NCBI GenBank assembly: GCA_015501595.1
Contig: JADNRX010000157.1
Coordinates: 1 to 64,000 of the forward strand
Origin: Hymenopellis radicata
Taxonomy: Eukaryota; Basidiomycota; Agaricomycetes; Agaricales; Physalacriaceae
DNA: 64,000 nt
Reading direction: 5' to 3'
In this document: positions 10,801-21,443 of the stretch, one piece after another
Layout of the letters: each line of letters opens with the position of its first letter
Position numbering within the stretch: the first letter of the stretch is position 1
The notes under the pieces: model-generated
The model's database searches: none
What the model was told of the DNA's origin: nothing
What the model saw: the letters and a program-made list of their open reading frames with translations, nothing else
Program-made: the position numbers and the translations under genes

Positions 10801-11727
10801 ATTCCGGAATGGCTGCCACTGGGGCGCGGCTACCCAAAGGTGGAGCTCCCGGCGACGCGTACGACTATTATGCGGGTTTCGAGGTGGAGTCGTTGGCAGG
10901 CATTCATCGAGCATTCGACTATGCAGAGGTCTGAATATTCTCTTCTCTCAAAATCTTGCTTACATTTTCTAGGATGGTCTATTTCTCCTACGAGTCGCTG
11001 AATTCATCTGTTCTTCAATGGCAACAAGCATGCGCGAAGCTGCAAAGGACACCAATCGACTTGGACTCACTGGCCATAACCTCTTTTGGTGTAATGGATA
11101 TCTAGCAGGACAGCATCATGATGTGGATGAAGGCTGGTCTCTGTGCTGTCAGATTCGGTGGTGGGCGAATCGGGAATTGCGGGAGTATTCCTTCTGTGAG
11201 CCTCAGCTAGGCTACTTCTGGCGAACTCGCCCCAATGTAGCATGGTCAGTGTTCTACAGGAATAATGGTAGATTGAGCTAACTGTTTTCAGGTCTTTCAA
11301 CTCTGACGACATGCACGGTACGATGCTTCCTGGCGTAAATGCAGAATTTCCACCACCTCAGGAATTTATTGACTCTATGGGAACTCCTGCGCCACACATC
11401 TTGGCACGCTCTCAGCCTGAAAACGCAGCACTAGCTCGCGATCGCGACAATCGCCCAGGATGGCCCATGCAACGATATCTCAATCAGCAACGCCAGAATA
11501 GACAGCAGCAGCAGGCCCCAAACCAGGCGGGAGGTGGCCCCGCTGCTGGGCAAATACCACCGGCAGGACGTGTTGGGCCCAGAGTACAGGTACCAGGTCG
11601 GGTCAGTACTGGGAACCATGTATGTGTTCCCAGACGAAATGCGTTGGCAGCGCGCCGGGCCGAGAGAGCCATTCGTACTCGGGATGCGAATTTTGCGCAC
11701 TGGGATAACCGAGGTGCTGGACATTGA
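7867..11727 (+). CDS. Large protein with a dioxygenase-like (2OG-Fe(II), double-stranded beta-helix) C-terminal region, 1,096 aa
   Basis: Thirteen exons keep frame: 7867-7880, 7927-8500, 8555-8725, 8776-9036, 9084-9275, 9323-9520, 9570-9971, 10016-10075, 10123-10578, 10628-10703, 10750-10928, 10973-11244 and 11292-11727. The start gives MASDIPLKIRVDIRG. Residues 1-600 are unassigned. An acidic low-complexity stretch lies near 700-760 with a CRHC pair before it. Near the C-terminus the pattern is GYLAGQHHDVDEGWSL (HxD at about 909-911), then alternating beta-like stretches (ELREYSF, LGYFWRTR), then SFNSDDMHGTMLPG (distal His about 960). That spacing and the W-FNS--HGT ending fit 2-oxoglutarate/Fe(II) oxygenases of the kind expanded with transposons in mushrooms (TET/JBP group), but no 2OG-binding Arg is obvious after the His. 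The tail is Gln/Pro/Arg-rich. Function is therefore an inference; the gene model is firmer. Confidence 0.7.
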
Positions 11728-12102
11728 TACTGTACTATTACGGGCTGGTCTTCGCATAACGCGTAACGGGGGGGTCTTTTGATCTTATCGGACCCCGCCG
11801 ATCGCCTGGAAATCCTAATCGGGTTTCGATCAAATTTTTTTTTTAAAAATCTGTGAAGACATGACTGTAATAGTACAGTAGTAGATTATATTCAACCTTA
11901 CATTAATGTGACTACTACGTGGCGGACAACACTGACAAATTTGACGACGATCTGACACACGGCACTCAACAACTCTGAAAAGCAGTGGTCAACGACTCTG
12001 ATCGTGGCCCGAGGAGCAACTATAATCAAGAGCGACGATGACTGTGAAACGCGGCGGTTCACTCGGACTCTCTCACATAGTCCTTGAGTGATCGCGCCCC
12101 AC
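11728..12102. other. Intergenic interval before the inverted repeat
   Basis: It holds a G-run, an A/T run at about 11827-11845 and short repeats of ACTCTG/CGCGGCGGTTCAC that recur in the same orientation beyond the helicase gene (about 18180-18210). No gene was seen. Confidence 0.4.
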
Positions 12103-12142
12103 TTGGCTCTACACCCGGTGATTATGAAATCACCCAATTAGG
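12103..12142 (+). repeat. Left arm of a 40-bp inverted repeat bracketing the DUF6589/helicase pair
   Basis: The sequence from TTGGCTCTACACC to CACCCAATTAGG matches, in reverse complement, 18049-18088, with a few substitutions and two 1-bp indels. Inside the arm GGTGATT-ATGA-AATCACC is itself a perfect hairpin. The arm lies 49 bp before the likely ATG of the DUF6589 gene. Confidence 0.8.
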
Positions 12143-12190
12143 CAGGTACTTTTTTTCCTCCCACCACGACAACCGCGACGCGTTTAGCGT

Positions 12191-15100
12191 ATGTCTGGCC
12201 CTAACGACGCGTCGAACTTCATTGGATACGACCCAAATACATCTAAACCTGCCAGAAAACGCCGAAACTATACATTGCCACCTCCCCCCATACCTACAAT
12301 CCCGTCAACTCCCACTGATGCTGCAAATTACCGGCGCGTCGCCCTCTTCGAGCACCCTTTCCCCACTTCTATTTGACTCTGCTACTCTTAATAGTCTTCC
12401 TGAGCCTCTTGGCTCTCCATACTCTCCAAATCTCCTCACCACCTCGTTGCGTCAACTTCATCTTGACGTTGCAGACTCGCCCGACCTTTCTCCCACTGCT
12501 CCGCGACTATCCAAGTGGGACCACGTCACTGCCGTACTTCAGTGCATTTCTGAGCACTTCTCTTCCTTTGGCGACTTTGCTGAAGCGTTCTCGACGAACG
12601 TTCCTCGTGGGGATGCGGATCCCCGGTCGACGTTGCATGTCAAAACGTTATCCGCCTGGTTGGGTGGCCGCAATCGTTTTCGACCAGCGGACTTCATTCA
12701 GGCACTGTATCACAACCGCTTTAGTGTTCCACAGTACGACTCTCTCCACGCCGATGAGCTTGCATATGCATTTGATGCCAATCATGATGTGTCGACCGTC
12801 CATTATACGCGGATCGCACTCTCAATCTGGGCGACACGTTTGGTTGGGAAGCGATGCGCGCTGGAGGTGGGAAATCTTGGGAAGAATGATTCGGCGCACC
12901 CGGATTTCAAGGTGCATTTACAGGCGTCGGTCAATCAGAGAATGGATGGGAAGCATCAACTTGTTACGCAAGATGATGTCTTCGCGTTTAGCATGCAGCG
13001 TACAGCCGACGTCCTGCAGGCACGAGCGAAGACGACGTGGTACCTGACCGAGTGTATGGCCGCGACACGACGGAATGGAGAGATTGTGGTGCGAGATAAA
13101 CGACCACATCCATTGGTAGGCCCGAATATTTAATCAATTTACATTGACTAATGCTCTCGATCCTTAGATTCAGGCCACGGCTATTAGTTCCTTCGCTTTG
13201 TGTCGCAATAAATCAGCTAATGGATATTTTGCACTTCCAATCGGCGCCTGGCTCTTCGCTTGCAAAGCCCATACCGATATCAAACGGGCCATGTCGCGTC
13301 TTGGGCAATCCGTTCACGATTCAACTGTCCGTGACGCGATGACTGCGATGGGAAAGCAGAGATTAGATGCTCTGCAGAAGGCGACGGGCGAGGCATTAGA
13401 GAAGCAAGAGCCGTACTGTCGGAAGGTGTTGGATAATATCCAGCAGTATCAAATTGTTCATGAGCCCGGCATCGGCAAACAGAACAAGTTGATCACTGGT
13501 ACAGCTGCAACTGCTATCCGTCTCGACGACTGCGAACCCGGCGCCTTCGATCTCGACGACTATCAAACACGAGTTGTTCGAAACGAGCGTGCAACCCTTA
13601 CGACACAGGCACTTATGGACGACGTTGATTCCGCTCATCTTCATCATATCCAATGTCTTCACATCGTACGCATGCTCTGTGAACATGTTCCCTCTCTTGA
13701 ACCTCTGTGTCCGCTCATTTCGGAGCGGTTTCGCTCAGAACCAGTTGCCAAGCATCGTATGCGCCCTGGGCGTAAATCGTTGGTGGTTCCCTTAAAGGCC
13801 AACAGTCATGCGGAGATGGAGGTACATGGGATGAAAGAAGCCCAGAAAGACTTCGATTTATCAGCGGGACATACCCCAGAAGCAGCGGCGAAGGCGCGGG
13901 TTCTCCTGTGGGATGGTGGTGATGGTGGATCAGTTCTCTCGGGTGGCCGCGTTAAGCGACATCTCCTGTCACAGGCTGTAAGCCTCGACGTCTATCACTC
14001 CTTCGAAAATCGGTTGTGGACACCTGGTATCTGGCACATTGAGTCGAACATGCTCAACGTGATTGCCGAGAACCATTACGGGCCTAGGACGACGAAAGAT
14101 CCCTCTGCGCTATCGCGCTCCGCCTCCGCCACGAATATGCACATTCCTACAAAACTTAACAGCTGTAATTTCTATCCTACATCGAAAACCATGCGCACGA
14201 TTTGCGAAGCTCGTGTCCTTGACATTTGGGATCTTCATTTGACTGAACACAAGGGTTTATTGCCCCACTTCGAAAGCCTTGTTTCGAGCGATTCTCTTCC
14301 CAGCCTCGATGATCTGCTGAGGCATGCAGACCTGCTCGTGAAGCGGTACATGTCAACGGCTGCCTACAATACGGCATTATCATCAGAGCGAGTCGAACGT
14401 GCACCATCTACGTTCAAGTTTCCTCTCGGACCTGTGTGGGTACCTCCAGCGGAAGCCGCAGCTCCAGCCGATGTTGGCGAAACTGAGGCTACTGCATCTG
14501 CTTCAGCGGCGCCTACCGCGAGTTCTACAGCGGCGCCTGCCGCGAGTTCTACAGTACCTGAAGAGGATACACCGGGGATCAAGATTCATGTCGAAGAGAA
14601 AGGATTTACGGGAGACCGTGTTCTTGCTAACTCTATTCTCTTTTGCCGAGACTTCCTATGGTGGCTTGAGGTTTCATATGCAGTCGCAGACGGAGATATA
14701 GGCCGTGTAATGGAAGTGCTCAAGGTCTGCTTATTATTAATCTCATCGTCTTATCCTTATCCTTGTCAGATCTGGATCTTTATGTTTGCTGGTGCCTCGC
14801 GACAGAATTACACCTCGATTCTCCTTGAGATGTACTGTTTATTTCGCTACGAGGCGTCGAAAAACCTCAAGGACGCCATAATGGAATAACTGGCTCGTTA
14901 ATATCACTGGCGAGTTGGGAAAGTGGATCGAGGACGATTTGCTGCAAGAACACTATAACAAGTGGCTCGAGGACATGGTCGCTAAGCATGGCGGTTCGTT
15001 CAGTGATCCATATTTCCGCGACACGATTTCCCCCAACGTCAACTTCTTTCTACGGCTCAAGGAGGAGTTGGAACTGGCCTTTGAACTCAGCAGCCGCGGA

Positions 15101-15616
15101 AAAGTTCACACGTCGTCCCATCTCTGTGATGAACGTCGCGTGATGATGGCCATCTACCGTGAGGACAAACTGGCTTACTTCCGACAAGCACGAAGCATGG
15201 GACACGCCGCGCGCGAACTTATTGGCACTGGTTATAAAACACTCGACGAGGCCAAGATGAAAGATTTCTTATCAGGTACGACGGAACAGGCGCGACTACT
15301 AGGAGCAATACGACGAATTCGCTCTGATGCCGCTGTATCGACAAGCCATGAACCATCCGATGAGGATTCTTCTTCAACTGAATCTGATTCTGATGTAGGG
15401 CTGATGCGGGAGGACGGCGAGGTGGATCTGGATGGTATGAACGAAGCGAATGAGATTCGTGATGGCGTTGAATCGAGCTGGATGTTTCATCTTGACGGCG
15501 AAGGACCAACGGAGATGTCTGATTGGCAGGAAGCTGACGACGGAGAGGATGGAGATGGAGATGCTGACGCCGATGTCGACGTTGACAGTTGGTCCCTAGA
15601 AAACGATGAGATATGA
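12191..15616 (+). CDS. DUF6589-domain protein, reading frame broken by one base
   Basis: Exons: about 12191-13115, 13168-14724, 14770-15616; introns 13116-13167 and 14725-14769. The beginning is unsure. ATG 12191 reads well for 61 codons, but the long frame that follows is a different one, which can be followed back to an ATG at 12084 through the inverted repeat. The core has LLWDGGDGGS, TPGIWHIESNMLNVIAENHYGP, SALSRSASATNMHIP and NSCNFYPTSKTM, the hallmark order of DUF6589 proteins of Agaricomycetes, then WLVNITGEL and LLQEHYNKWLEDM. An Ala-rich repeat sits at about 14500-14560 and the C-terminus is strongly acidic. At 14884-14889 the frame reads into a TAA; leaving out the T at 14887 would continue it into NWLVNITGE, so this copy carries a one-base insertion or an assembly error. 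The function of the family is unknown; the GDG and IWH motifs could belong to a transposase-like nuclease, which is only a guess. Confidence 0.75.
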
Positions 15617-15652
15617 GCTACAAGGCATGTCAATCAATGTTTTATACCACGG

Positions 15653-17964
15653 TTATCGACGTCTTGTTCGCTGAGGCCCCATCGCTGCCATAAGAGACTT
15701 GACACCGGATGTATCCTGTTGTCGAGCTCGTACCGAACGGCGTGGCTGGTTAGTAACATTTTCAAGGACACGTTTGGGCGCGCGTCGAGGAGCTGGAGTA
15801 TTCGTGTCGGTCTGAGATTCTGCTGATGCCATTGGAAGCGAAGGTTCTGGCTCCATATCGTTATCATTCTGCTCTTCTTCCTGTTCATCGGGATTCAGAT
15901 CCTCCTCCGAGTCGTCCGCTACAAAGTCTTCTTCAGCTTCATCAGAAGATGATTCCCATGGTTCACGTCTCTTCTTTTGCGTGCGACCCTTTCCTTTTCC
16001 ACGTCCATTTCCTATTCTTGATGGCTTCGGACGAGCAGTTTGCAACGTAAACTGAATTTCGAGGATTAATGCAAAGAGCTTTGAGGTCCAAGTAGCACGA
16101 AAGGACCAGTCAGCAGCAATGAGAATGGGATTCAGAACATCAAGAGTAACGATTCGAAGGATTTCGTTTGTGAGCCGTTGCTGTAATGAGGACGGAAAGA
16201 AGGAAGCTTCAGGGCGGTATTCGTTTCCCGGTTTGTACAGTTCATCTTCGAAGATCTGTTTTCCGAATGCAGCGAGTTTCTCCACGACGAGTGGGCGCTC
16301 CTTCTTGCGAAGAGTAAGAGCACGCAGTGCAGGTTGTTCCTTTGACTTCGGTGCAGGCAGAGCGAATGGCGGATACAGTGTCGAGGTAGAAGGGAACGAG
16401 ATTGTGATACCCTCACGTGCGGCGCAGAGTGAGCATGGGAACGGTCGTTTTGCCTCTATACAGTCCTTCGTAGTTTCTTCTATTGGCGGGTTTTGCCATC
16501 GACGATTCCTTGCAGCATTGAGGCAGATTGTTTCGATGAGAATCTCCGCTTTGGCTGGATCGATGTAAGCGTCCTCGTTCTGATTAGCCTTCTTCTTCGT
16601 CTTGCGCTTCTTGCGTGTTGTGGGTACGACAGCGGAGGCGCTAGACGTCGTCGTTGGATTAGCAAGATCTAATAAAGGGTTTAGACAGTACTGATCTTGA
16701 AACTAATGCACGTACTAGCAAGAAAGGTTTCTGCCTTCTTTATATCACTCTTCTGAACAAAAACTACGGCCTTTCCCGTTGCGCCTGGTAGACGCGAAGC
16801 TCGACCGGCTTGCTGTTCGGTCTGTGAGAGTGTAGGAGGGAAGCCATGTGAGAGACTGTCATTTAGCGTTGGGATGTGCATGCCGTTTGCTAATGCTACT
16901 GTCGCAATGATAATCTGTAGGAAGGGATCCGTCTCGGCAAGTGTAAGCGTCTCGCGATTGAATTCCGCCTCGCACAGTGCTGTATACTGTCGAACTCGTC
17001 GTCCGTGATCAACGCCAGGGGGCTCCATACGAAAGAGGTAAAGGTAGATTCGAGTGACAATTTCTAGCGACGGCGCATATATAACGACTTTGCGACCGGT
17101 ATTGAGATACGGAAGGAGTTGAGGGTATGAGTGGCTCGTTAATCCCTGTTCCAGAGGCTCCAGAATGAACTGCAGGTCCAGCCGCTCGTTACTGAAGCGG
17201 AAGAGAGTAAAATTATTCGCGCGGAATCCAAGAATCTTGCATAATGCAGTTGTTGGAGCGCCGGGCTCTAGAGTAGCCGAGATGCTGAATACGGGAACGT
17301 GAGAGGGTAGTCGACCGCGCAGGAATGTTCCAATGTTGTTGTAGGCTTCGCGGAAGGTAGGACCCCATTCTCCGGCAACATGACCTTCTTCGAGGCAGGT
17401 GTAGATTAGGTTTGAGCGGAAGACGTCGTTGTCAAGAATTTTGCGCCAGGCAGCAGCGTGGAGATGCTCTGGATCAATGCAGATGACTTGATGCTTGACA
17501 CAGGAGGTAATTTCTTCGATGAGGTTGCGACGTGTCGTGGCGGCATGTGCGAGAGTTTCGCGGTCGTATGCTAGTGCACTGATATCATACTCAGCAAGAC
17601 TTTTGACCTGGAGATCTGTCAAGCGCCATCAGAGGAGATATATGAAGGTACATACAATGTTTCCAGCTAGTCCTTTCGTTGGAGTAATGATCAATCCGAC
17701 TGGTTGTCGTTGGACGCAAAAGTTGGGATAATCTTCCGGGTGTTTACTGACTTCCTGGTGGCAGATGATGGGCACGATAAAGAGAGCTGATTTGCCGTCG
17801 CCTGTAGCCGTGCATAGAACGACTTCCTTTCCATCCAAGATCAACATCGTTGGTTCCTCCTGCCGTTCGTGTAATCCATCCTTCCACTTTGGTATTCTCT
17901 TGAGAATGATGCGTTTGGCGGCGTCCTTGCCCTCAGGGGTGTTCCAAGTCGCGTGAGACGGCAT
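15653..17964 (-). CDS. RecQ-like DEAD/DEAH-box helicase, 738 aa
   Basis: Three exons keep frame: 17964-17656, 17607-16716 and 16668-15653. Helicase motifs appear in order: Walker A CTATGDGKSALF, motif Ia LIITPTKGLAGN, motif II LEEGHVAGEWG, motif III SISATLEPG, motif IV VVIYAPS, motif V IIIATVALANGMHIP and motif VI QQAGRASRLPG. The W-G after motif II and the motif VI form are of the RecQ type. Downstream come Cys residues (TICLNAARNRR, PFPCSLCAAR) that may stand for the RecQ zinc region, a globular part, and an acidic then basic tail. Motif II reads E-E-G-H instead of the usual D-E-A-H. The stop is 36 bp from the end of the convergent DUF6589 gene, and both genes lie within the inverted repeat. 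RecQ-like genes of this kind are multicopy in mushroom genomes. Confidence 0.85.
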
Positions 17965-18048
17965 TTTAGACCAGAAAACGTGAAGAGAAAACGTGTAAGG
18001 CGGTTACATTGGTCGCGATCGTGGTAGTCTAGGGGAGAGACGCGTGTT

Positions 18049-18088
18049 CCTAATCGGGTGATTGCATAATCAACCGGTGTAGAGCCAA
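18049..18088 (-). repeat. Right arm of the 40-bp inverted repeat
   Basis: It is the partner of 12103-12142, 85 bp upstream of the helicase ATG. Because it stands outside both convergent genes in the same relation to each start codon, it may be a terminal repeat, a shared promoter element, or both. No target duplication was recognised outside the arms. Confidence 0.8.
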
Positions 18089-19284
18089 ACTGATCGTGTT
18101 TCCTAACAGACTACATACAGTACTTAGCTCGCTTCGTCACTGTATCGTAGTCTGTCTAGGAGAGACTATCTCTCACACACGCGGCGGTGGTTCACGACTC
18201 TCACACATGCAGCGGAAACTCTAACAAACCATCAGCAAAGTCACCCTGCAACTTTTCGGGACTTTTCTGAACTTTTTTGGGCTTTTTCCGTACAGAAAAG
18301 CCGACAAGTGACAAGTAGACCAGCCATGTCCCCGGAGGCCACAAGTTCAATTCCCCGTCGTCTCTCCCATCTTGGGATCTTTTTCATTTCGTGTTGTATG
18401 CTACATATAATCATGTATAGTATATTTATACCATAAAATGAGTATTCTAAGGCTACGGGAGCCCACTGAGGCACGGTGCAGAGGCCCATTTTCGCCCGAC
18501 AAGCCCAAAAGTCCCAAAAAGGCAACAAGTTGCAGGTCGTCTTGCTGATGACGCATCAGCGACTCTGACTCACACACACACGGTGACGACCCTCTCACCC
18601 GCGGCGGCGACTCTCACACGCGCGGTGACACCTCTCACACACACCCGGTGGCGACTCAGACACGCGGCGCGATTGACTGTGGGGGGCGACGACTTGCCCA
18701 AAAAAGCTCTGACGCGCGGCTAAATGCTCATGTGTAGCGGGGTCCTAATATTTTGCCATTTTGACCAAGATAGTCTCCTACCGTCGTGAAGATAGTAAGT
18801 ACGTGCCCCACTCGGCTCGCAACCGACTGGCTCTAAACGATTCGTCATGTAGGGCTACTTGTCATATAACGCGGCGCAGGGAGCGTTGACTTCCCTCTGG
18901 GCTGCAACTGTCCCAGAGACGGCTAATGTGAACGGGAAGGTTAATGCTTTGTTTTTCAGTATCTATCAAGCACACGCTAGGCCTTCCGCTTCATAGTACC
19001 TCGTACCGTGGGCACGGATCGGGAGTCCTCATGCAGGAACATCCGATCCCGAACTTGGAACGAAGCTTTGGACTTGGTTAGAGGAACAAACCAAGGATGT
19101 CAAGTGAGCTTGTGGTCTGCGTAGTCTCAGACTGTCTTTTCTACGATGTGTCTGTTACGAAAGGCAGTCGAGGAGGGTAGTGACTCTTCGAATGGTAATA
19201 TTATGCTTCATCAATGAATCAGAACCTACACCTGTCCAACTATTCCAGTCCGATGCCTGGCTAAAAAAAGCATTTACTGGTACC
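18089..19284. other. Gene-free, repeat-like interval
   Basis: At 18170-18210 and 18550-18690 short units such as CTCTCACACACGCGGCGG and GGCGACTCTCACACGCG recur, interrupted by the MITE at 18230-18550. From 18700 to 19284 nothing was recognised on either strand. Confidence 0.5.
18230..18550. mobile_element. MITE-like inverted-repeat element (about 320 bp)
   Basis: The left end CATCAGCAAAGTCACCCTGC (continuing AACTT) pairs with the right end at 18528-18550, whose complement begins CATCAGCAAGACGACCTGC. The next 20-30 bp on each side (TTTTGGGACTTTT types) also pair. No coding capacity. No target duplication could be fixed, so the exact limits are uncertain. Confidence 0.55.
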
Positions 19285-21292
19285 TCAATCATACTCCCGC
19301 TTTGACAACTCGAACAGTTTTCCCATGACATCCTTCGGGTTCGCCCTCAATCCACTGTGCACGAGCTGATTCGTCACATACTGCTCCGTGTTCTTGATCT
19401 TCGCCGCCGTGTCTTGCGCCAGGTCAAAGTCCACATACATGTCGTCGAAATATCTTCACAACTTCGATAAGTCCGCCACAAAGACAGAAGAGGAATACGT
19501 ACGATACGCTTGACACCTTCACCTCGTTATTTTTCAGTTGCTCCAAGTCAAAGAGAGGTCCCCATCCATCATACTGCGCGAGAATCTCGGCGGCGCCTTT
19601 CAGTGGTCGCAGGTTGGCGTAGTCCGAGAACATGTTTGGGAATATCTGCACGCTGGTGAAGCAGGTCGTGTATCGTGCATACTGGGTACAAACCATTTCA
19701 CCGGTAAAGAATACGGGGCTATCGGCAATGTCTTTGACGAGGGACCAAGAGAACTGGGGAAAGCTGTTGAGCGTTCGGGATGCAGACCATCTCGACGCTT
19801 GACTACATAACTCTTCAGATCAAAACATTGCGCAATAGGAACTAACATACCCTTGACAATATATAGGCTCATGCAGAATGCTGAAAATGGGGCTTCCGTC
19901 GAACGACTGGGATAGCTCGACAAGCTGGATCGTCTTGTATGTTAGTTTCCCAAACAATTCGAGGTCTTTAGAGGCTCTGAAAACAAGTTCTATAGGTCGT
20001 TCAATTAGATGGAGGATGGAGCAGGAAGATGACCAACGATGAACGCGATCGATACCATCTGCAAAAAAGATTAGCTCAAACGAGATGGAGGAAGGAGAGA
20101 ACGTGCTGTGCATTCCAAAGTCCATCCCGAGATGCTGCCAACGATTAGGCGATAACCGACCGCCGTTGGTCACCTTGACCTCGTTCGCCTCTAGGTACGA
20201 CATGATATCCCGGACCTAGAGCGGATGAGGCGAGAAGTTACGAACGGAAGAGGATAGGCATTACACGCTTGACATCTTGAGGATACTTTTCATAGTAGAT
20301 CTTGTTCCGCTTGATCACTCTATCTTCGCAAGTATAAGCTTGATTCCTTTATAAGAGAACGGATGACTGACGAACGGTGGCAGCGTACACCGGATCAGGA
20401 TGGAACACCAGCGGCGCCAGCCCTCCAGTAGTGAAGACCTCTTTCAAACCTTCGCTATGGAACGACAAGTAGGTTATCGCGCAGAATCCTCCAAAGCTTT
20501 GGCCCAGGATAGTCCATTTGCGATCTTCAGGGTTAGGCTTGTGGCCTAGGAGGATAGAGCGGACGGCTTCACAGTCTTTCACTGTATGAATTGAGCAGGA
20601 CGGCATCAATACTATCGGAGGGCTGACCTATGGAATCGGCGCGGAAGAGTTTGAGATAATCAGCAACGTCCTGATCTGTCTTGAGTCGCGCGGGGAGGCT
20701 TTCGGGGGAAATATGGGTACTAAGACCCGTTCCTCGAGGATCCAGCCAGAGTGTCTGGAAACACGATGATTGGAAGGAGAATGAATAATGATATCATCGG
20801 ACCTGGTATCCTCGTGCATGGATCTGAATATATTCTTGTCAGGAAGAGCACAGAGAAGCGGTACAAGCATAAACGTACTTCGGCCGCGTATCCATGTATG
20901 TCTGCTAAGGGAACCTCGTGTCCGGGACCGCCTAATTGACGCGTGCAGAATATTGAATGGATACCCAAGATGCGTACCTTGCAAGTACAACACTTCATCA
21001 CGTCAAATGAATGAACATTGTAGAGTAGACGACTATACTAACAGATGGGCAGCTTATCTTCTTCCTCGGGAGTCTTCGACTTGTCCTTTGGGATCATACT
21101 GCGAGCAAAGACGCGTATCGTTTCGCCCTCAGGCTTCGAGTAATCCAGCGGCAAGTCAAAGAATCTCTCAACCACCTTGATACCACCTATGCAAGGTCAC
21201 CAATGGACTTATCAATCAGAGATAAGCCAACCTTTGAGCGAATACGTCTCGAGGGCTTGTGCATCGTATTTCGGCGTCGCCATCTGGGTCAT
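19285..21292 (-). CDS. Prolyl iminopeptidase-type alpha/beta hydrolase (S33)
   Basis: A multi-exon gene; the N-terminus MTQMATPKYDAQALETYSLK is joined through a 50-nt intron to GGIKVVERFFDLPLDYSKP. The oxyanion motif LYLQGGPGHEVPL and the nucleophile elbow LGQSFGGFCAITYLSFH (Ser at about 20505) are clear. Further on come FTGEMV, FSDYANLRPLKGAAEILAQ and MYVDFDLAQDTAAKI (likely catalytic Asp), then QLVHSGLRANPKDVMG (likely catalytic His) close to the C-terminus at 19285. This order is that of fungal proline iminopeptidases, which remove N-terminal proline from peptides. Exon borders between about 19,500 and 20,700 were not all fixed. The ATG at 21292 may instead be the one at 21283. It shares a 151-bp divergent promoter region with the dynactin gene. 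Confidence 0.85.
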
Positions 21293-21443
21293 GGTCGCTC
21301 GGAAGGGGTATCTGCTCCTGGTGGTAGGAAGAAAGCAGCTAGGTCGGAGCTGTCTCCGCAAGGCATGCGATAGCAGAGTTATCATCGGGTGACCATGAGC
21401 GTGGTAGAAAAGAGGCCGGCAGGGTCAGACTGCAACCACCACC

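Noticed and set aside
12084..12190. ATG 12084 as start of the DUF6589 protein
   Set aside because: Its first codons would be the inverted-repeat arm itself; by symmetry with the helicase side the arm should be upstream of the coding region. Kept only as an alternative.
18300..18365. tRNA-like or SINE-like stretch with a B-box-like AGTTCAATTCCCC
   Set aside because: No cloverleaf or clear A-box could be drawn, and the stretch lies inside the inverted-repeat MITE.
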